From the NCBI RefSeq assembly GCF_029784135.1, contig NC_073745.1, forward strand, positions 163,257,328 through 163,321,327: DNA of 64,000 bases, given 5' to 3'. The translations under genes were made by a program, and so were the position numbers. Source of the stretch: Toxorhynchites rutilus septentrionalis. Its lineage: Eukaryota > Arthropoda > Insecta > Diptera > Culicidae. Below are positions 55,251 through 64,000 of this stretch, in pieces. The notes below the pieces were generated by a model, which saw only the letters and a program-made list of their open reading frames with translations, had not been told where the DNA came from and did not search any database. Each line of letters opens with the position of its first letter. Within the stretch, counting starts at the first letter, position 1.

Positions 55251-58200
55251 CTAGAGGTCAAGACGTTGTGGAGCTCGAACGGTTCTCGATGAACGTCGCA
55301 TACCTTGACATACAGTAGAATCTGTAGAACCCGTTGATCTCTGGGCATCGGACTGGCCGTTTGAAGTGAACACCCGTTCAGCTGTCTCAGTAGTTGTTTT
55401 GGCTTGTGTAAGACAAGGAATATTAGAATCAATACAGTCTGGAACGTTTGAGTGGTCTTGAATACGGGCACCAGAAGTTATTTCGACATTGTTCTTTGAA
55501 TTTTCATCAGAGTTTAACCCGTTTCCGCGCGAGAAAAATTCGTTCGGTGGAAAGCTTTGTACCCCAGAGCCAACACCGCGCAATTGGTCAATATGGCGTT
55601 TCCATGTACGGCCATCGTCAAGATCGATTAGATAATGTAATTTTCCTAAACGTTGCTTGATTTTACCAAAATTCCATTTATTGTCATGCAAATACTCTCT
55701 AGCCGACACACGAGCACCTATTTGAAACTCGCGAACTTTTCCTTGAATTTCGCTACGATTAACATCTCCCGACGGTACCATGAGATCTAAACGAGACTTT
55801 ATTTGTCGACCAAAGACAAGCATAGAAGGAGATTGACCCGTAGCTGGGTGAACAGTTTTCCGATAGGAAAGTAAGATAGAGGACAATTCGGCATGAACTT
55901 GCGATGGAGTGCAATTTAAAGCTTTTAGCTTTGTCTTCATCGTTTGAATAAAACGCTCGGCTTGACCATTAGTGGCCGGATGGTACGGTGCACTAAACTT
56001 GTGAACCACGCCATTCAAACGCAAGAATTTAGCAAATTCAGTAGACGTAAATTGAGGTCCGTTATCGCTAACGAAAACAGAAGTAATACCGTAGGTGGCA
56101 AAATAATCTCTACATTCACGAATAGTAGTTTCAGTTGTCATGTTCTTCAATACACGCACCACTGGCCATTTGGAATACGCATCGACAAATATCAAATAAT
56201 AAAATCCAAGAAATGGACCAGCATAGTCCACATGGACACGTTGAAACGGTTCTGAAGGTGATTCCCAGCAATGGAATGATACTTTGGGAGGATTTGCTTT
56301 AGTAGCTTGACACGAACCACAGTCCTGAACCATGCGTTCAATATCCTTATCAATTCCTTCCCACCAACAGTATGCCCGAGCAAGCGATTTGATACGAGAA
56401 ACGCCGAAATGGCTAGAGTGGAGTTCATTCAAAACCTTTGAACGTAGCGCAGAAGGGATATAAACACGTATACCTCTCATGAGACAATCTTTTTGGAGAT
56501 TGAATTCCGCTTGGTTCACTTCAAATCTGTATTTCGGTTCGACTACTCTCCCTAATCTTAAACCCTGTATTAAGACTTTGACATTATTGTCAGCAAGCGT
56601 CGCAGAAGCTAGTTCATCCACTGTCAGAGGAAGAGTTTCAATCGTATGTATCTCTACTACATCTGATTCCTCTACTTCCGACTCAGGATCGGTAATAGAC
56701 AAAGGTAAACGAGACATTGCGTCAGCGTTGCAGTGATCAGAAGAGCGGCAGTATCTGATTTTATAATCAAACGACTGTAAGAAAGCGGCATAATGCTGCA
56801 TACGCATAGCAGACATTGTAGGTAGTCCTTTATTCTCTGAAAAGATCTGAGAAACAGGCTTGTTGTCGGTAACTAAAACGAAACGTCTTCCGTATAAGTA
56901 TTGATGGAATTTCCGAATGCCGAAGATTATCGCATACGCTTCTTTGTCAATCTGTGAATATCTTTGTTGCGTACTGCTCAAGGTTTGTGATGCATATTGT
57001 AATGGTCTCTCAGTTCCATCGGGATACTGATGACTGAGAACCGCACCAACGCCGTATGGTGACGCATCGGTTGCCAGAACAAGAGGTAGAGTAGGATCGT
57101 AGTGCACAAGAAAACGTTCTGACTGCATTTCTTTTTTCACGTAATTGAAGGCTTTATCGCACTTCTCACTCCATACGAATGGAACAGCATCCTTGAGCAA
57201 GCTAATTAGAGGGTAAAGAATTGTGCTTAGATTGGGAAAAAATCTTCCATAGTAACCAACCAAACCTATAAACGAACGAACCTGATCCTTATCTTTCGGA
57301 ACTGGCATACCTTGAATCGCATCCATTTTCTTTTGTAACTTGTGAATTCCAAACTTGTCTACCATATAACCACAGTATTCGATTTTCTCGGCAAAGAAAT
57401 CACACTTGTCACGGTTCGCACGCATACCATGAATACTCAATCGTTTGAGAACTTCCTCGAGTCTCAGCAAATGTGTCTTATCGTCAGGACCAGTGACACG
57501 AACATCGTCAATAAAAACAGTGACACCAGGGATACCTTGTAAAATTTCCTCCATCAGTCGCTGAAATATAGCGGGCGCAGAAGCCACACCATACATCAAC
57601 CTGGTCGGCCGGTACAAGCCTTTGTGTGTACTCAAGGTTAGAAAATCCCTGTCTTCAGGCCGAACTTCAAGTTGCAAATATGCCTGAGACAAATCCAATT
57701 TTGTAAAACGCTCACCTCCTGCGACGGTAGCAAATAATTCTTCTACTGTCGGTAATGGATGGTCGTCCACCAGCAAACAAGGGTTTATTGTGATCTTATA
57801 ATCACCACAAAGTCTAACTTTTCCTCCTGTCTTCCGTACTGGAACCACAGGGGTCGCCCAATCAGAGTGGTCTACTCTTTCCCAAATACCATCAGCAACG
57901 AACTTATCGATTTCTTTTTCGACTGCACTTCGTACCGCGAAAGCAACTGGTCTAGCCTTGATATATACTGGCTGTGAATCAGACCGCAATTTCAATGAAG
58001 CTTGAATCCCAACAATCTTACCCATGTTGTTATCGAATACATCAGAATATTTAGTAAGCAAATTCTCTAGTGCGGAAGGTGTTGGCTGTTGAGAAGTATT
58101 TGCATGAGTTACAGAATGAACATCTGGCTTAAATACACTATTGAAGTCCAAGTTTAACTCTAACAACCAATCACGCCCTAGTAGTGGGTGTCGATTTGAC

Positions 58201-59330
58201 TCTGCAACGTACAAGGGTAATGTGAGCTTATCACCGTTCGAAATAGTATTTACAAAAATTTTTCCTAACGTTACAATGTCGGTATCGCAATAACTCACCA
58301 GTTTTGTACTTGTCGGATGTATGTCGTAGTCCTTGAAATAACATTTCTTGTCTCTAGCACTGATCAGAGAGACAGGTGAACCGGTGTCCACCTCAAACGT
58401 CAGCTTCTTCCCATCAATCATCAGATCCAACAGAAACTTGTCGACGAAGCTCCGGATACTGTGTATGTGTAGGATGTCTCTCACTGTCGATGAGCTCTCA
58501 ATGTGATGTGTATCAGCCTTCGCCTTGTTTCCTTTCAGCTTCGCTTGGCACACCTTTTCCAAGTGTCCTTGCTTCTTGCAGAAATTGCACACTGTTGATT
58601 GATGCTTGCACTTGTTAGCCAAATGATTTGAATCCCCGCAACGATAGCAACTTTTGCCGGGTGCAACGTTTTTAGGCTTCTCCTTTGTAGACAAATTCAA
58701 TTTAGCAGCAACGTTCCTCAATTTCTTTTTACCATGTTCGATATGCTGCACCACCGGTTTCGAAGTAGAACCATGCATTTCGTCCGTTCCACGATGTGAC
58801 ATTTCCATTCCAAATGCGACATCTTTGGCTTTCGCTAGCGTGAGGTCTCTTACTTCTAGCAAACGAGACTGAATCACGCGATTCCGCAACCCGAAAACGA
58901 ATTGATTACGGATGGCAGTATCGAGATGATCACCGAAATTGCATGTCTGTGCTAACTTTTCGAGATCCGTAATGTAATCACTAAGCGACTCGTGCTCCAG
59001 TTGTTTACGGCTGATGAATTTGAAATTTTCTAATATTTCAAGAGGAGCAGGACTAAAATGCCCTTTCAGCAAAACGACAATTTGTTCGTATGTTTTCGTA
59101 ACGGGAGCCTCCGCTTTCAGTTTATTGCACAGCACGTCGTATGTGACAGCTCCCATATAATGAAGAAGATAGTCGCGTTTGTCATCAGCACCAACCTTGT
59201 AAATCCGGAAAGACACTTCCAGTCGCTCGAGCCAGCGATCGAATTTCATTGTAGCAGGGTTGAATGGTTCGAAGGTGAATGAAGCAGGCATCGCAGCAGC
59301 AGCAACAGCAGAACTTCCTCCCGTAGCCAT
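55251..59330 (-). CDS. Gypsy-2 Gag-Pol polyprotein, 1359 aa, intact
   Basis: A single frame without stops, ATG at 59330. Gag occupies about residues 1-225 (no signal or membrane segment). Two zinc knuckles follow: CYRCGDSNHLANKC (228-241) and CNFCKKQGHLEKVC (248-261). The protease has DTGSPVSLIS (315-324). The RT has WATPVVPVRK, LDLSQAYLQL, LMYGVASAPA and the catalytic FIDD (about 606-609); RNase H has ATDAS (about 753). Integrase has the HHCC zinc finger (HFGVSRIKSLARAY, CGSCQ) and the acids in HVDYAGPF, SDNGPQF and NGQAERF. The tail ends RAPQRLDL. A fused gag-pol with two knuckles and this tail resembles mag-type Ty3/gypsy elements; that lineage call is tentative. All catalytic residues I looked for are present. 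Confidence 0.93.
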   Translation of the reverse strand: MATGGSSAVAAAAMPASFTFEPFNPATMKFDRWLERLEVSFRIYKVGADDKRDYLLHYMGAVTYDVLCNKLKAEAPVTKTYEQIVVLLKGHFSPAPLEILENFKFISRKQLEHESLSDYITDLEKLAQTCNFGDHLDTAIRNQFVFGLRNRVIQSRLLEVRDLTLAKAKDVAFGMEMSHRGTDEMHGSTSKPVVQHIEHGKKKLRNVAAKLNLSTKEKPKNVAPGKSCYRCGDSNHLANKCKHQSTVCNFCKKQGHLEKVCQAKLKGNKAKADTHHIESSSTVRDILHIHSIRSFVDKFLLDLMIDGKKLTFEVDTGSPVSLISARDKKCYFKDYDIHPTSTKLVSYCDTDIVTLGKIFVNTISNGDKLTLPLYVAESNRHPLLGRDWLLELNLDFNSVFKPDVHSVTHANTSQQPTPSALENLLTKYSDVFDNNMGKIVGIQASLKLRSDSQPVYIKARPVAFAVRSAVEKEIDKFVADGIWERVDHSDWATPVVPVRKTGGKVRLCGDYKITINPCLLVDDHPLPTVEELFATVAGGERFTKLDLSQAYLQLEVRPEDRDFLTLSTHKGLYRPTRLMYGVASAPAIFQRLMEEILQGIPGVTVFIDDVRVTGPDDKTHLLRLEEVLKRLSIHGMRANRDKCDFFAEKIEYCGYMVDKFGIHKLQKKMDAIQGMPVPKDKDQVRSFIGLVGYYGRFFPNLSTILYPLISLLKDAVPFVWSEKCDKAFNYVKKEMQSERFLVHYDPTLPLVLATDASPYGVGAVLSHQYPDGTERPLQYASQTLSSTQQRYSQIDKEAYAIIFGIRKFHQYLYGRRFVLVTDNKPVSQIFSENKGLPTMSAMRMQHYAAFLQSFDYKIRYCRSSDHCNADAMSRLPLSITDPESEVEESDVVEIHTIETLPLTVDELASATLADNNVKVLIQGLRLGRVVEPKYRFEVNQAEFNLQKDCLMRGIRVYIPSALRSKVLNELHSSHFGVSRIKSLARAYCWWEGIDKDIERMVQDCGSCQATKANPPKVSFHCWESPSEPFQRVHVDYAGPFLGFYYLIFVDAYSKWPVVRVLKNMTTETTIRECRDYFATYGITSVFVSDNGPQFTSTEFAKFLRLNGVVHKFSAPYHPATNGQAERFIQTMKTKLKALNCTPSQVHAELSSILLSYRKTVHPATGQSPSMLVFGRQIKSRLDLMVPSGDVNRSEIQGKVREFQIGARVSAREYLHDNKWNFGKIKQRLGKLHYLIDLDDGRTWKRHIDQLRGVGSGVQSFPPNEFFSRGNGLNSDENSKNNVEITSGARIQDHSNVPDCIDSNIPCLTQAKTTTETAERVFTSNGQSDAQRSTGSTDSTVCQGMRRSSRTVRAPQRLDL

Positions 59331-59408
59331 AGCAAAGTAGGGTTAGGTGTATCAGCGGCAGCACCTTTTCCGGGAACAGCACAAATTCCTCAATTCTCGT
59401 CGCCAAAC

Positions 59409-59637
59409 TGTTGTAACTTTATGCCAAAAGCCACAACGGGTTACGGGAGTAATCGTATTGTATAAGAAACGCGTGCAAATACAAACTATAGATTTCTCTT
59501 TATATTTAAACTACGTATGAAAAGATACATGTCGTTCTTCACGTGTGTTGCTGGTAAGTGTAATTGACAGCAGCTTTTTTCCTGGATGATGGTTGTACTA
59601 ACAGTGTTGCAGTGTTGCCGAAACGATGGATATAACA
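59409..59637 (-). repeat. 5' LTR of gypsy-2
   Basis: 229 bp, followed on the plus strand by CTTAT (59638-59642), which matches the duplication at the other end. Confidence 0.9.
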
Positions 59638-59668
59638 CTTATAATGTCGACAACCCGGATAGATACAC

Positions 59669-60473
59669 TGAAAGTTATGGATTACTCCATAACCGCCCAG
59701 CTTAGCTCACCTCTATCTAATTTATCTCAGGGTCGGCTTCCGAACTACGGGGGACTCCCTGTACCGCGGACGACACTGTCACAACCAAGAGAGAAGACCA
59801 ATAGGGCTGGTTCGAAATGAAAGCTATATAAAAGAACTGGTAATTGGTTTACGATTTACAAATTTTTATTTGAATAGTTTATTCGTTGCGGCGCCGTTCG
59901 TCGACCGTTGGGGCCCGCTTGGAAACAACGTGGCGTGAACCGGAACGTCCCTGTTTTCTTAAACACACGCCCAGGAGTATAACACTCACTTTTCTATAAC
60001 TTTTCACTATCTTTAAATAGGTGTTGGTCGCTTCCAAACTCCAGCTAAAGTGGCCGAGGCCTTTTTCATTTCCCTCCACGAAACCTTAATCCTTCTTCCT
60101 TTTTCCGTCTACTCTCCTCTCTCAATCCTTCCTCTCCCAAATATTCCTCTATCGCATTCCTTCCTCTCTCACTATCTCTCCCACTTCCGGAACACCATCA
60201 ATGAATTATCTCTTGCCCGCCGATTTTGTTCAAGGGGGCTGACGATTAGTACAAATTACACTATTGAGGTTAGTACATTTATACACATAAAGCTAATGTT
60301 AGTTAGTACAATACAGAATTCATACAAAAAATTTACATTTAAAGACAATATAATTCAGGAACCAGCTGACAAGAAACAAAACAAATTTACTTAAAAACTA
60401 TTTTTCAACAATTACTACATTTAATTAAACAAAAATTGAACTGCCCTCCCTGTTGCGTCATTGGTCTGTAACA
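59669..60473 (-). repeat. Solo LTR, minus orientation, TSD ACAC, inside R4
   Basis: 805 bp, the same family as 12211-12965 in the opposite direction (shared CCATAACCGCCCAGCTTAGC, CGGCGCCGTTCGTCGACCG, CAATGACGCAACAGGGAG on one strand or the other). ACAC lies on both sides (59665-59668 and 60474-60477). The flanks are R4 coding sequence, so it inserted into the R4 element and then lost its interior by LTR-LTR recombination. Confidence 0.9.
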
Positions 60474-60477
60474 ACAC

Positions 60478-62123
60478 CTAGATGCTGACGTGAATCAGCG
60501 TAGACCTTAAGATCGTCCATGTAGAAGGTATGGGTCACTTCTTCGTGGGTGCCGTCATCATACCTTATTCTATAGCCATAACCGTTTCTATTGAGCGTCC
60601 TACTGAGGGGGTTCAGGGCCAGACAAAACCAAAGCGGGCCGAAAGAGTCGCCTTGGAATATTCCCCTCTTTATCTGCAGCGTTCTAGACTGCAACACATT
60701 TTCCCCATCACTAAGGTGCAGAGACGTGCTCCACTGCCTCATCGCATGCTGCAGGAACCTAACGACGACGTGATCAATTTTGTAGAGCTCCAATACCCGG
60801 ACGAGAAACGAGTGAGGTATGGAGTCATAAGTCTTCCTGTAATCGACGTAGGCCATGCTTAGGTTCCGCTGGTTATATACCGCCTGGCCGACTATGACTA
60901 CGTCGACGATGGCCTGGTCTTCACAGTCATGCGGTTTTTTTTACATCCTTTCTGCTCTTCTGCGATGATATGGAGTTGTTCGCAGTGGGCAGAAACTTTG
61001 GCGGTAATGATGCTGCTGTCTTTCGGGAGGAGGAAGGTGATTCCAGAAGGTTGTGTGGGTCACGTAGCACCTTGTTACGCACTTGCACTCAGCTATCTTT
61101 GGATGTGAGACGTCAGCTTCTTGTGCCAAAAGTTCTGGACACCATCGGGGCGCGGTGCTGCCCAGTTCCTCAGGTACCGTGAGGCTTCGCGGACATCGTT
61201 CTCTCCGACGATGACAGCTGGCATTTCTCCAATTTCACCACAATTCTCCTCCTCCCGTCTTAACCACATTTGCCCGTCGCGATGTTCTACTGGGGTCTCC
61301 CAAATACCAGCCTAGAAGTTCGTCAAATCGCAAATATCTGGCAAACCTTCGCGGTAGTCGGGCTTCTCGTCGCTAATGTGGTCGTAGAACGCTTTCTCGT
61401 TATCTCTGAACATCCGATTTGTTCCTGGCGCTTTGCAGAGTCAGAGTAACGTTTCAGCCGTTTTGTAGGGACGCTCAATTACTGTACCAGTGTGTCGAGT
61501 TTTTCCGTCAGCTGGTGAGCTCCCAGCTGAAAAAGTTTAGTAGGCCGGACGATCACAGCAGCTTGGCGACATAATTTCGCCGATCTGCTGTCTCTTTTGT
61601 ACACCATCAGCCTTCCAAATGCGACGCGCGTGTTTAGGATTCATTGCTCCAATCTCCTTCGCCATGGAGGCTCTCACCGTTCACGGAAATATTGAAGCAG
61701 TCCGCCTTTTGGCCTTATACGGTATGCTAAACTTTTGACTGTCGCCACAGCAGCACAGTAAACTTTCAGTTGCAGCTCCTCCATGTTCTCAGCATCAACC
61801 AAGTGGAGCGGAAGAACGTGCTCGTTCATGAGCTTTACTGCATTGTCAGCCTGCAGCCTGCGCAACTTCGGGATCCTGGGGCGTGACAAAGAGTCTGTGT
61901 CGCGAAACTGTGAGATCGCCTCGTCGTAGTGGAAGACCAGATCGCGTAGTAGTTGTTGATCTGGCTGTGGGTCTTCCGCTCAGGGGGTTGTTGTACTGTG
62001 GCCTCCACTGGTGCTGATTCGCGTGCCCCACTCGCGGATGAATTGTTCAGCCGTACTGAACTTCGTCTCGACACATTACTTGCTCTGCTTGTTCTGGAGC
62101 TTAGTTCTCTCTGCGCCTGCTGC
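60478..62123 (-). pseudogene. R4/Dong-type LINE, upstream half (N-terminal region and RT)
   Basis: On the minus strand, from 62080: an N-terminal part with KLRRLQADNAVKLMNEHVLPL and YCAAVATVKS (61674-61889), then WETPVEHRDGQMWLRREEEN and YLRNWAAPRPDGVQNFWHKKL (61130-61290), ITFLLPKDSS-like sequence near 61000 and CEDQAIVDVVIVGQAV (60890). The clean RT frame (60458-60856) has AYVDYRKTYDSIPHS, KRGIFQGDSFGPLWFCLALNPLS and the catalytic YMDDLKVYAD. Stops and a deletion between 60950 and 61130 inactivate it. The frame leaves the RT at DSRQHLGV, where the solo LTR sits, and resumes beyond the insertions at 38977. Confidence 0.85.
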
Positions 62124-64000
62124 TTTTTTTTCCAAAATATATATTTTTATAAAGGCTCATATGGCGTTAGCCTCACGGGGCCGGGAGTTCAGTACAATTT
62201 TTCTTATTATCTATGTTAGTAATATGTAACCGATTACTCGCGGTTAGCTCGAGGTTAGTATTACAAGTGTTTTCGTAATTGGGATGTTACTGTCTCCAAT
62301 GCTCTGTACGTGTGCCCGACACGGGATACTTCCTATTGGGATGCAGCTGACCATTAATCAGCAACGCCCCCCTAGTCTGTACCTCATATCTAGCGTGGTG
62401 CGTCTTTCTCGACTCGAGGAATCCAGGATAGAATGGTCACTAGCCGGCGCAATCATCAGTTCGTGTAGAGTTGTCATGAGCGGTACAACCTTTGGCTCTT
62501 TTTGAATGATCAGTGGACTGCACAACCTTTGGCCCGTGTGTCTGTAAAGAGTGTGTGTATGTATTGCGGCGACTAAGTGAAAGTTTATCGATCGGATAGG
62601 AGGGATATGAAACGGGGACACAACGAAGGAAACATCATTAAACGTTGACATCGGCGTTTCTGAGGAACAGGTATAGATAAAGCAGAAGATCAGGATCACG
62701 GCTACCTAAGATATCCCGGACGGGAATATCCGATTGTCTGCCTTGTGCTCTTAGTGCTCTAGAGAGCTGAGAGCGAGCAGCATGGAACCGGATACACGAC
62801 CAGACAACATGCTCGATGTCGTGGTAGCCATCGCCACAATCACAAAGATTGTTTGCTGCGAGCCCAATGCGATAGAGATGCGCGTTTAGGTTGTAGTGAT
62901 TGGACATAAGCCGAGATATCACGCGAATGAAATCACGACCTACATTCAATCCCTTGAACCATGCACTCGTCGAGACCTTAGGGATAATCGTGTGTAACCA
63001 ACGACCGAACTCATCTCCACTCCACATGCGCTGCCAACTTACGAGCGTATATTGACGAGGAATGTGGAAAAATTCATTATAAGCAATTTGTCTTTCAAAA
63101 AGAGTGCCTTCTAAAGCGCCCACCTTAGCTAGCGAGTCCGCTTTCTCATTCCCCGGAATCGAGCAACGAGAGGGAACCCATACTAAGGTAATCTTGAATA
63201 ATTTTTCGACCAAAACACTCAATAGTTGTCTTATTCTTGTTAGGAAATAAGATGAGCGTTTATCAACTTTCATCGAACGAATTGCCTCTATTGAGCTGAG
63301 ACTGCCTGAAAAAATAAAATAGTGGTCGATGGGCAATGTTTCAATGATCCCCAGTGCGTAGTATATCGCACCCAGTTCAGCAACATACACGGAATAAAGG
63401 ATCTTTGAGTTTGAAAGAGGCACTGGAATTTTCATTGAAGATGCCAAAGCCAGTGGACCCGTTTATGAATGAACCGTCAGTAAAGAACATTTTATCAGAT
63501 CTAACTATGCCCCCATATTCTGCCGAAAATATCGGCGGAATAGAATCTGAGCGTAGATGATCTGGGATTCCATGGATTTTTTGTCGCATGGACAGATCAA
63601 AAATGACAGAGGAATTGCAAAAGTATGGGAAGCAAACTTGGTTGGAGATGCCTGGTGAAGGGTGCACGTCGTGGGTAAGGTACTCATGGTATAAAGACAT
63701 AAAACTTGACTGAGGAATCAGTTGGAGTAGATTTTCGAAGTTATCAATCACCAATGGATTCATGATCTTGCAACGGATGATAAATCTGTAGGATAATTCT
63801 GTGAACCGAAGAGTAAGCGGGGGTACTCCTGCCAAAACTTCGAGACTCATCGTATGTGTCGAATGCAAACACCCCATTGCTATACGCAAGCAACGATATT
63901 GTATTCTCTCCAGCTTGAGAATATGAATCCTGGCATCTGATCGGAAGCAAAAACTGCCATATTCTAACACTGATAATATCGTTGTTTTGTATAACTGAAT
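62124..64000 (-). pseudogene. Second I-clade LINE (family of 21563-23044), runs off the window
   Basis: Poly-A (T-run 62124-62131) and a 3' UTR longer than in the 21563 copy (an extra 190 bp or so, 62190-62400). The coding part has two frames. One is 62638-63447 (RNase H from YVAELGAIYYAL to PSRCSIPGNEKADSLAK, then the tail LCDCGDGYHDIEHVVWSC). The other is 63377-63970 (thumb MLEYGSFCFRSDAR, LRIAMGCLHSTHT, and FFTDGSFINGSTGFGIF). A shift near 63400 separates them. The histidine motif reads PSRCSIPG where relatives have PSHCSIPG, so the RNase H histidine is also lost. The rest lies beyond 64000. Confidence 0.85.

Larger units (their letters stand above)
47734..58281. repeat. Direct tandem duplication, unit about 5.27 kb
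   Basis: Unit 1 is 47734-53005 (5272 bp) and unit 2 is 53006-58281 (5276 bp). By eye they are identical except for about two GA units in the LTR microsatellite (near 49000 and 54280). Each unit runs from within I ORF1, through the I 5' UTR, the gypsy-1 distal LTR and the short R4 piece, into gypsy-2 pol. All three junctions share GTCG (47730-47733, 53002-53005, 58278-58281), so the breakpoint has 4-bp microhomology. It postdates all the insertions it contains. An assembly error is the alternative. Confidence 0.9.
54990..59637 (-). mobile_element. Gypsy-2: complete Ty3/gypsy retrotransposon, TSD CTTAT
   Basis: LTRs of 229 bp (54990-55218 and 59409-59637) look identical by eye. They start TGTTATATCC and end AGTTACAACA on the minus strand. 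CTTAT flanks both sides (54985-54989 and 59638-59642). Next to the 5' LTR is a primer-site candidate, TTTGGCGACGAGAATTG (minus strand, about 59392-59408). Just before the 3' LTR is a purine tract, GCGGGAAAGC (55219-55228). One long frame fills the interior and there is no env. Equal LTRs and an unbroken gene suggest a recent, possibly competent copy. Confidence 0.9.

Noticed and set aside
54990..59637. Endogenous retrovirus
   Set aside because: There is no env-like frame between pol and the 3' LTR; it is a Ty3/gypsy retrotransposon. I also looked for non-retroviral viral insertions in the window and recognised none.

Overview
The window looks like a piece of a mosquito (Culicidae, probably Aedes-type) genome. 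The evidence is the set of repeats: a tRNA-derived SINE that resembles Feilai, with a GAA tail and a 14-bp target duplication; Tc1-like transposases with DD37E spacing; RNase-H-bearing I-clade LINEs; and R4/Dong, Jockey, RTE-like, BEL/Pao, Ty3/gypsy, mariner, pogo-like and many short inverted-repeat elements. I found no host protein-coding gene, no functional tRNA or rRNA, and no prokaryotic feature. Almost every long open frame belongs to a transposable element, and most are broken.

Layout. 1-2.4 kb: a decayed BEL/Pao pol and a 728-bp mariner with intact ends whose transposase has lost its catalytic core. 2.5-5.9 kb: a composite of short repeats (a TIR element, 197-bp tandem units, a LINE tail, a promoter-like block) between inverted copies of a TGACGTAGGACTA motif. 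6.1-8.2 kb: a decayed RTE-like LINE. 8.2-10.3 kb: a foldback element with arms of about 470 bp, split by another TIR element. 11.5-13 kb: a LINE tail, a MITE and a solo LTR. 14.6-19 kb: BEL/Pao gag-protease next to a Jockey element. 19-21.3 kb: mariner, DD37E and pogo remnants. 21.3-23.6 kb: an old TIR element split by an I-clade LINE. 26.5-29.2 kb: a 2.67-kb TIR element with TAA target duplication that holds the Feilai-like SINE. 29.5-30.8 kb: a DD37E element with perfect 49-bp TIRs and a damaged transposase. 31-37.5 kb: SINE pieces, a promoter-like repeat and sequence without recognisable features.

The right 26 kb (about 37.6-64 kb) is one nest. A single R4/Dong-type LINE (minus strand) has been split by a gag-less Ty3/gypsy element (TSD AGAT), an apparently intact Ty3/gypsy element with a 1359-aa Gag-Pol (TSD CTTAT) and a solo LTR (TSD ACAC). 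Removing them and one copy of each target duplication restores one continuous R4 reading frame. A nearly full-length I-clade LINE sits inside the first gypsy. A 5.27-kb tandem duplication, with breakpoints at a shared GTCG in I ORF1 and in the second gypsy, copied part of the nest. A second I-clade LINE lies in the R4 5' part and runs off the window. The order of insertion can be read from the nesting.

What looks least routine: the nest and its frame restoration; the recent tandem duplication; a 16-bp palindrome at one end of a dispersed element family with paired (compensatory) changes between copies; the mariner derivative that keeps an open DNA-binding frame; and a promoter-like TATA/initiator block shared by two otherwise different repeats.
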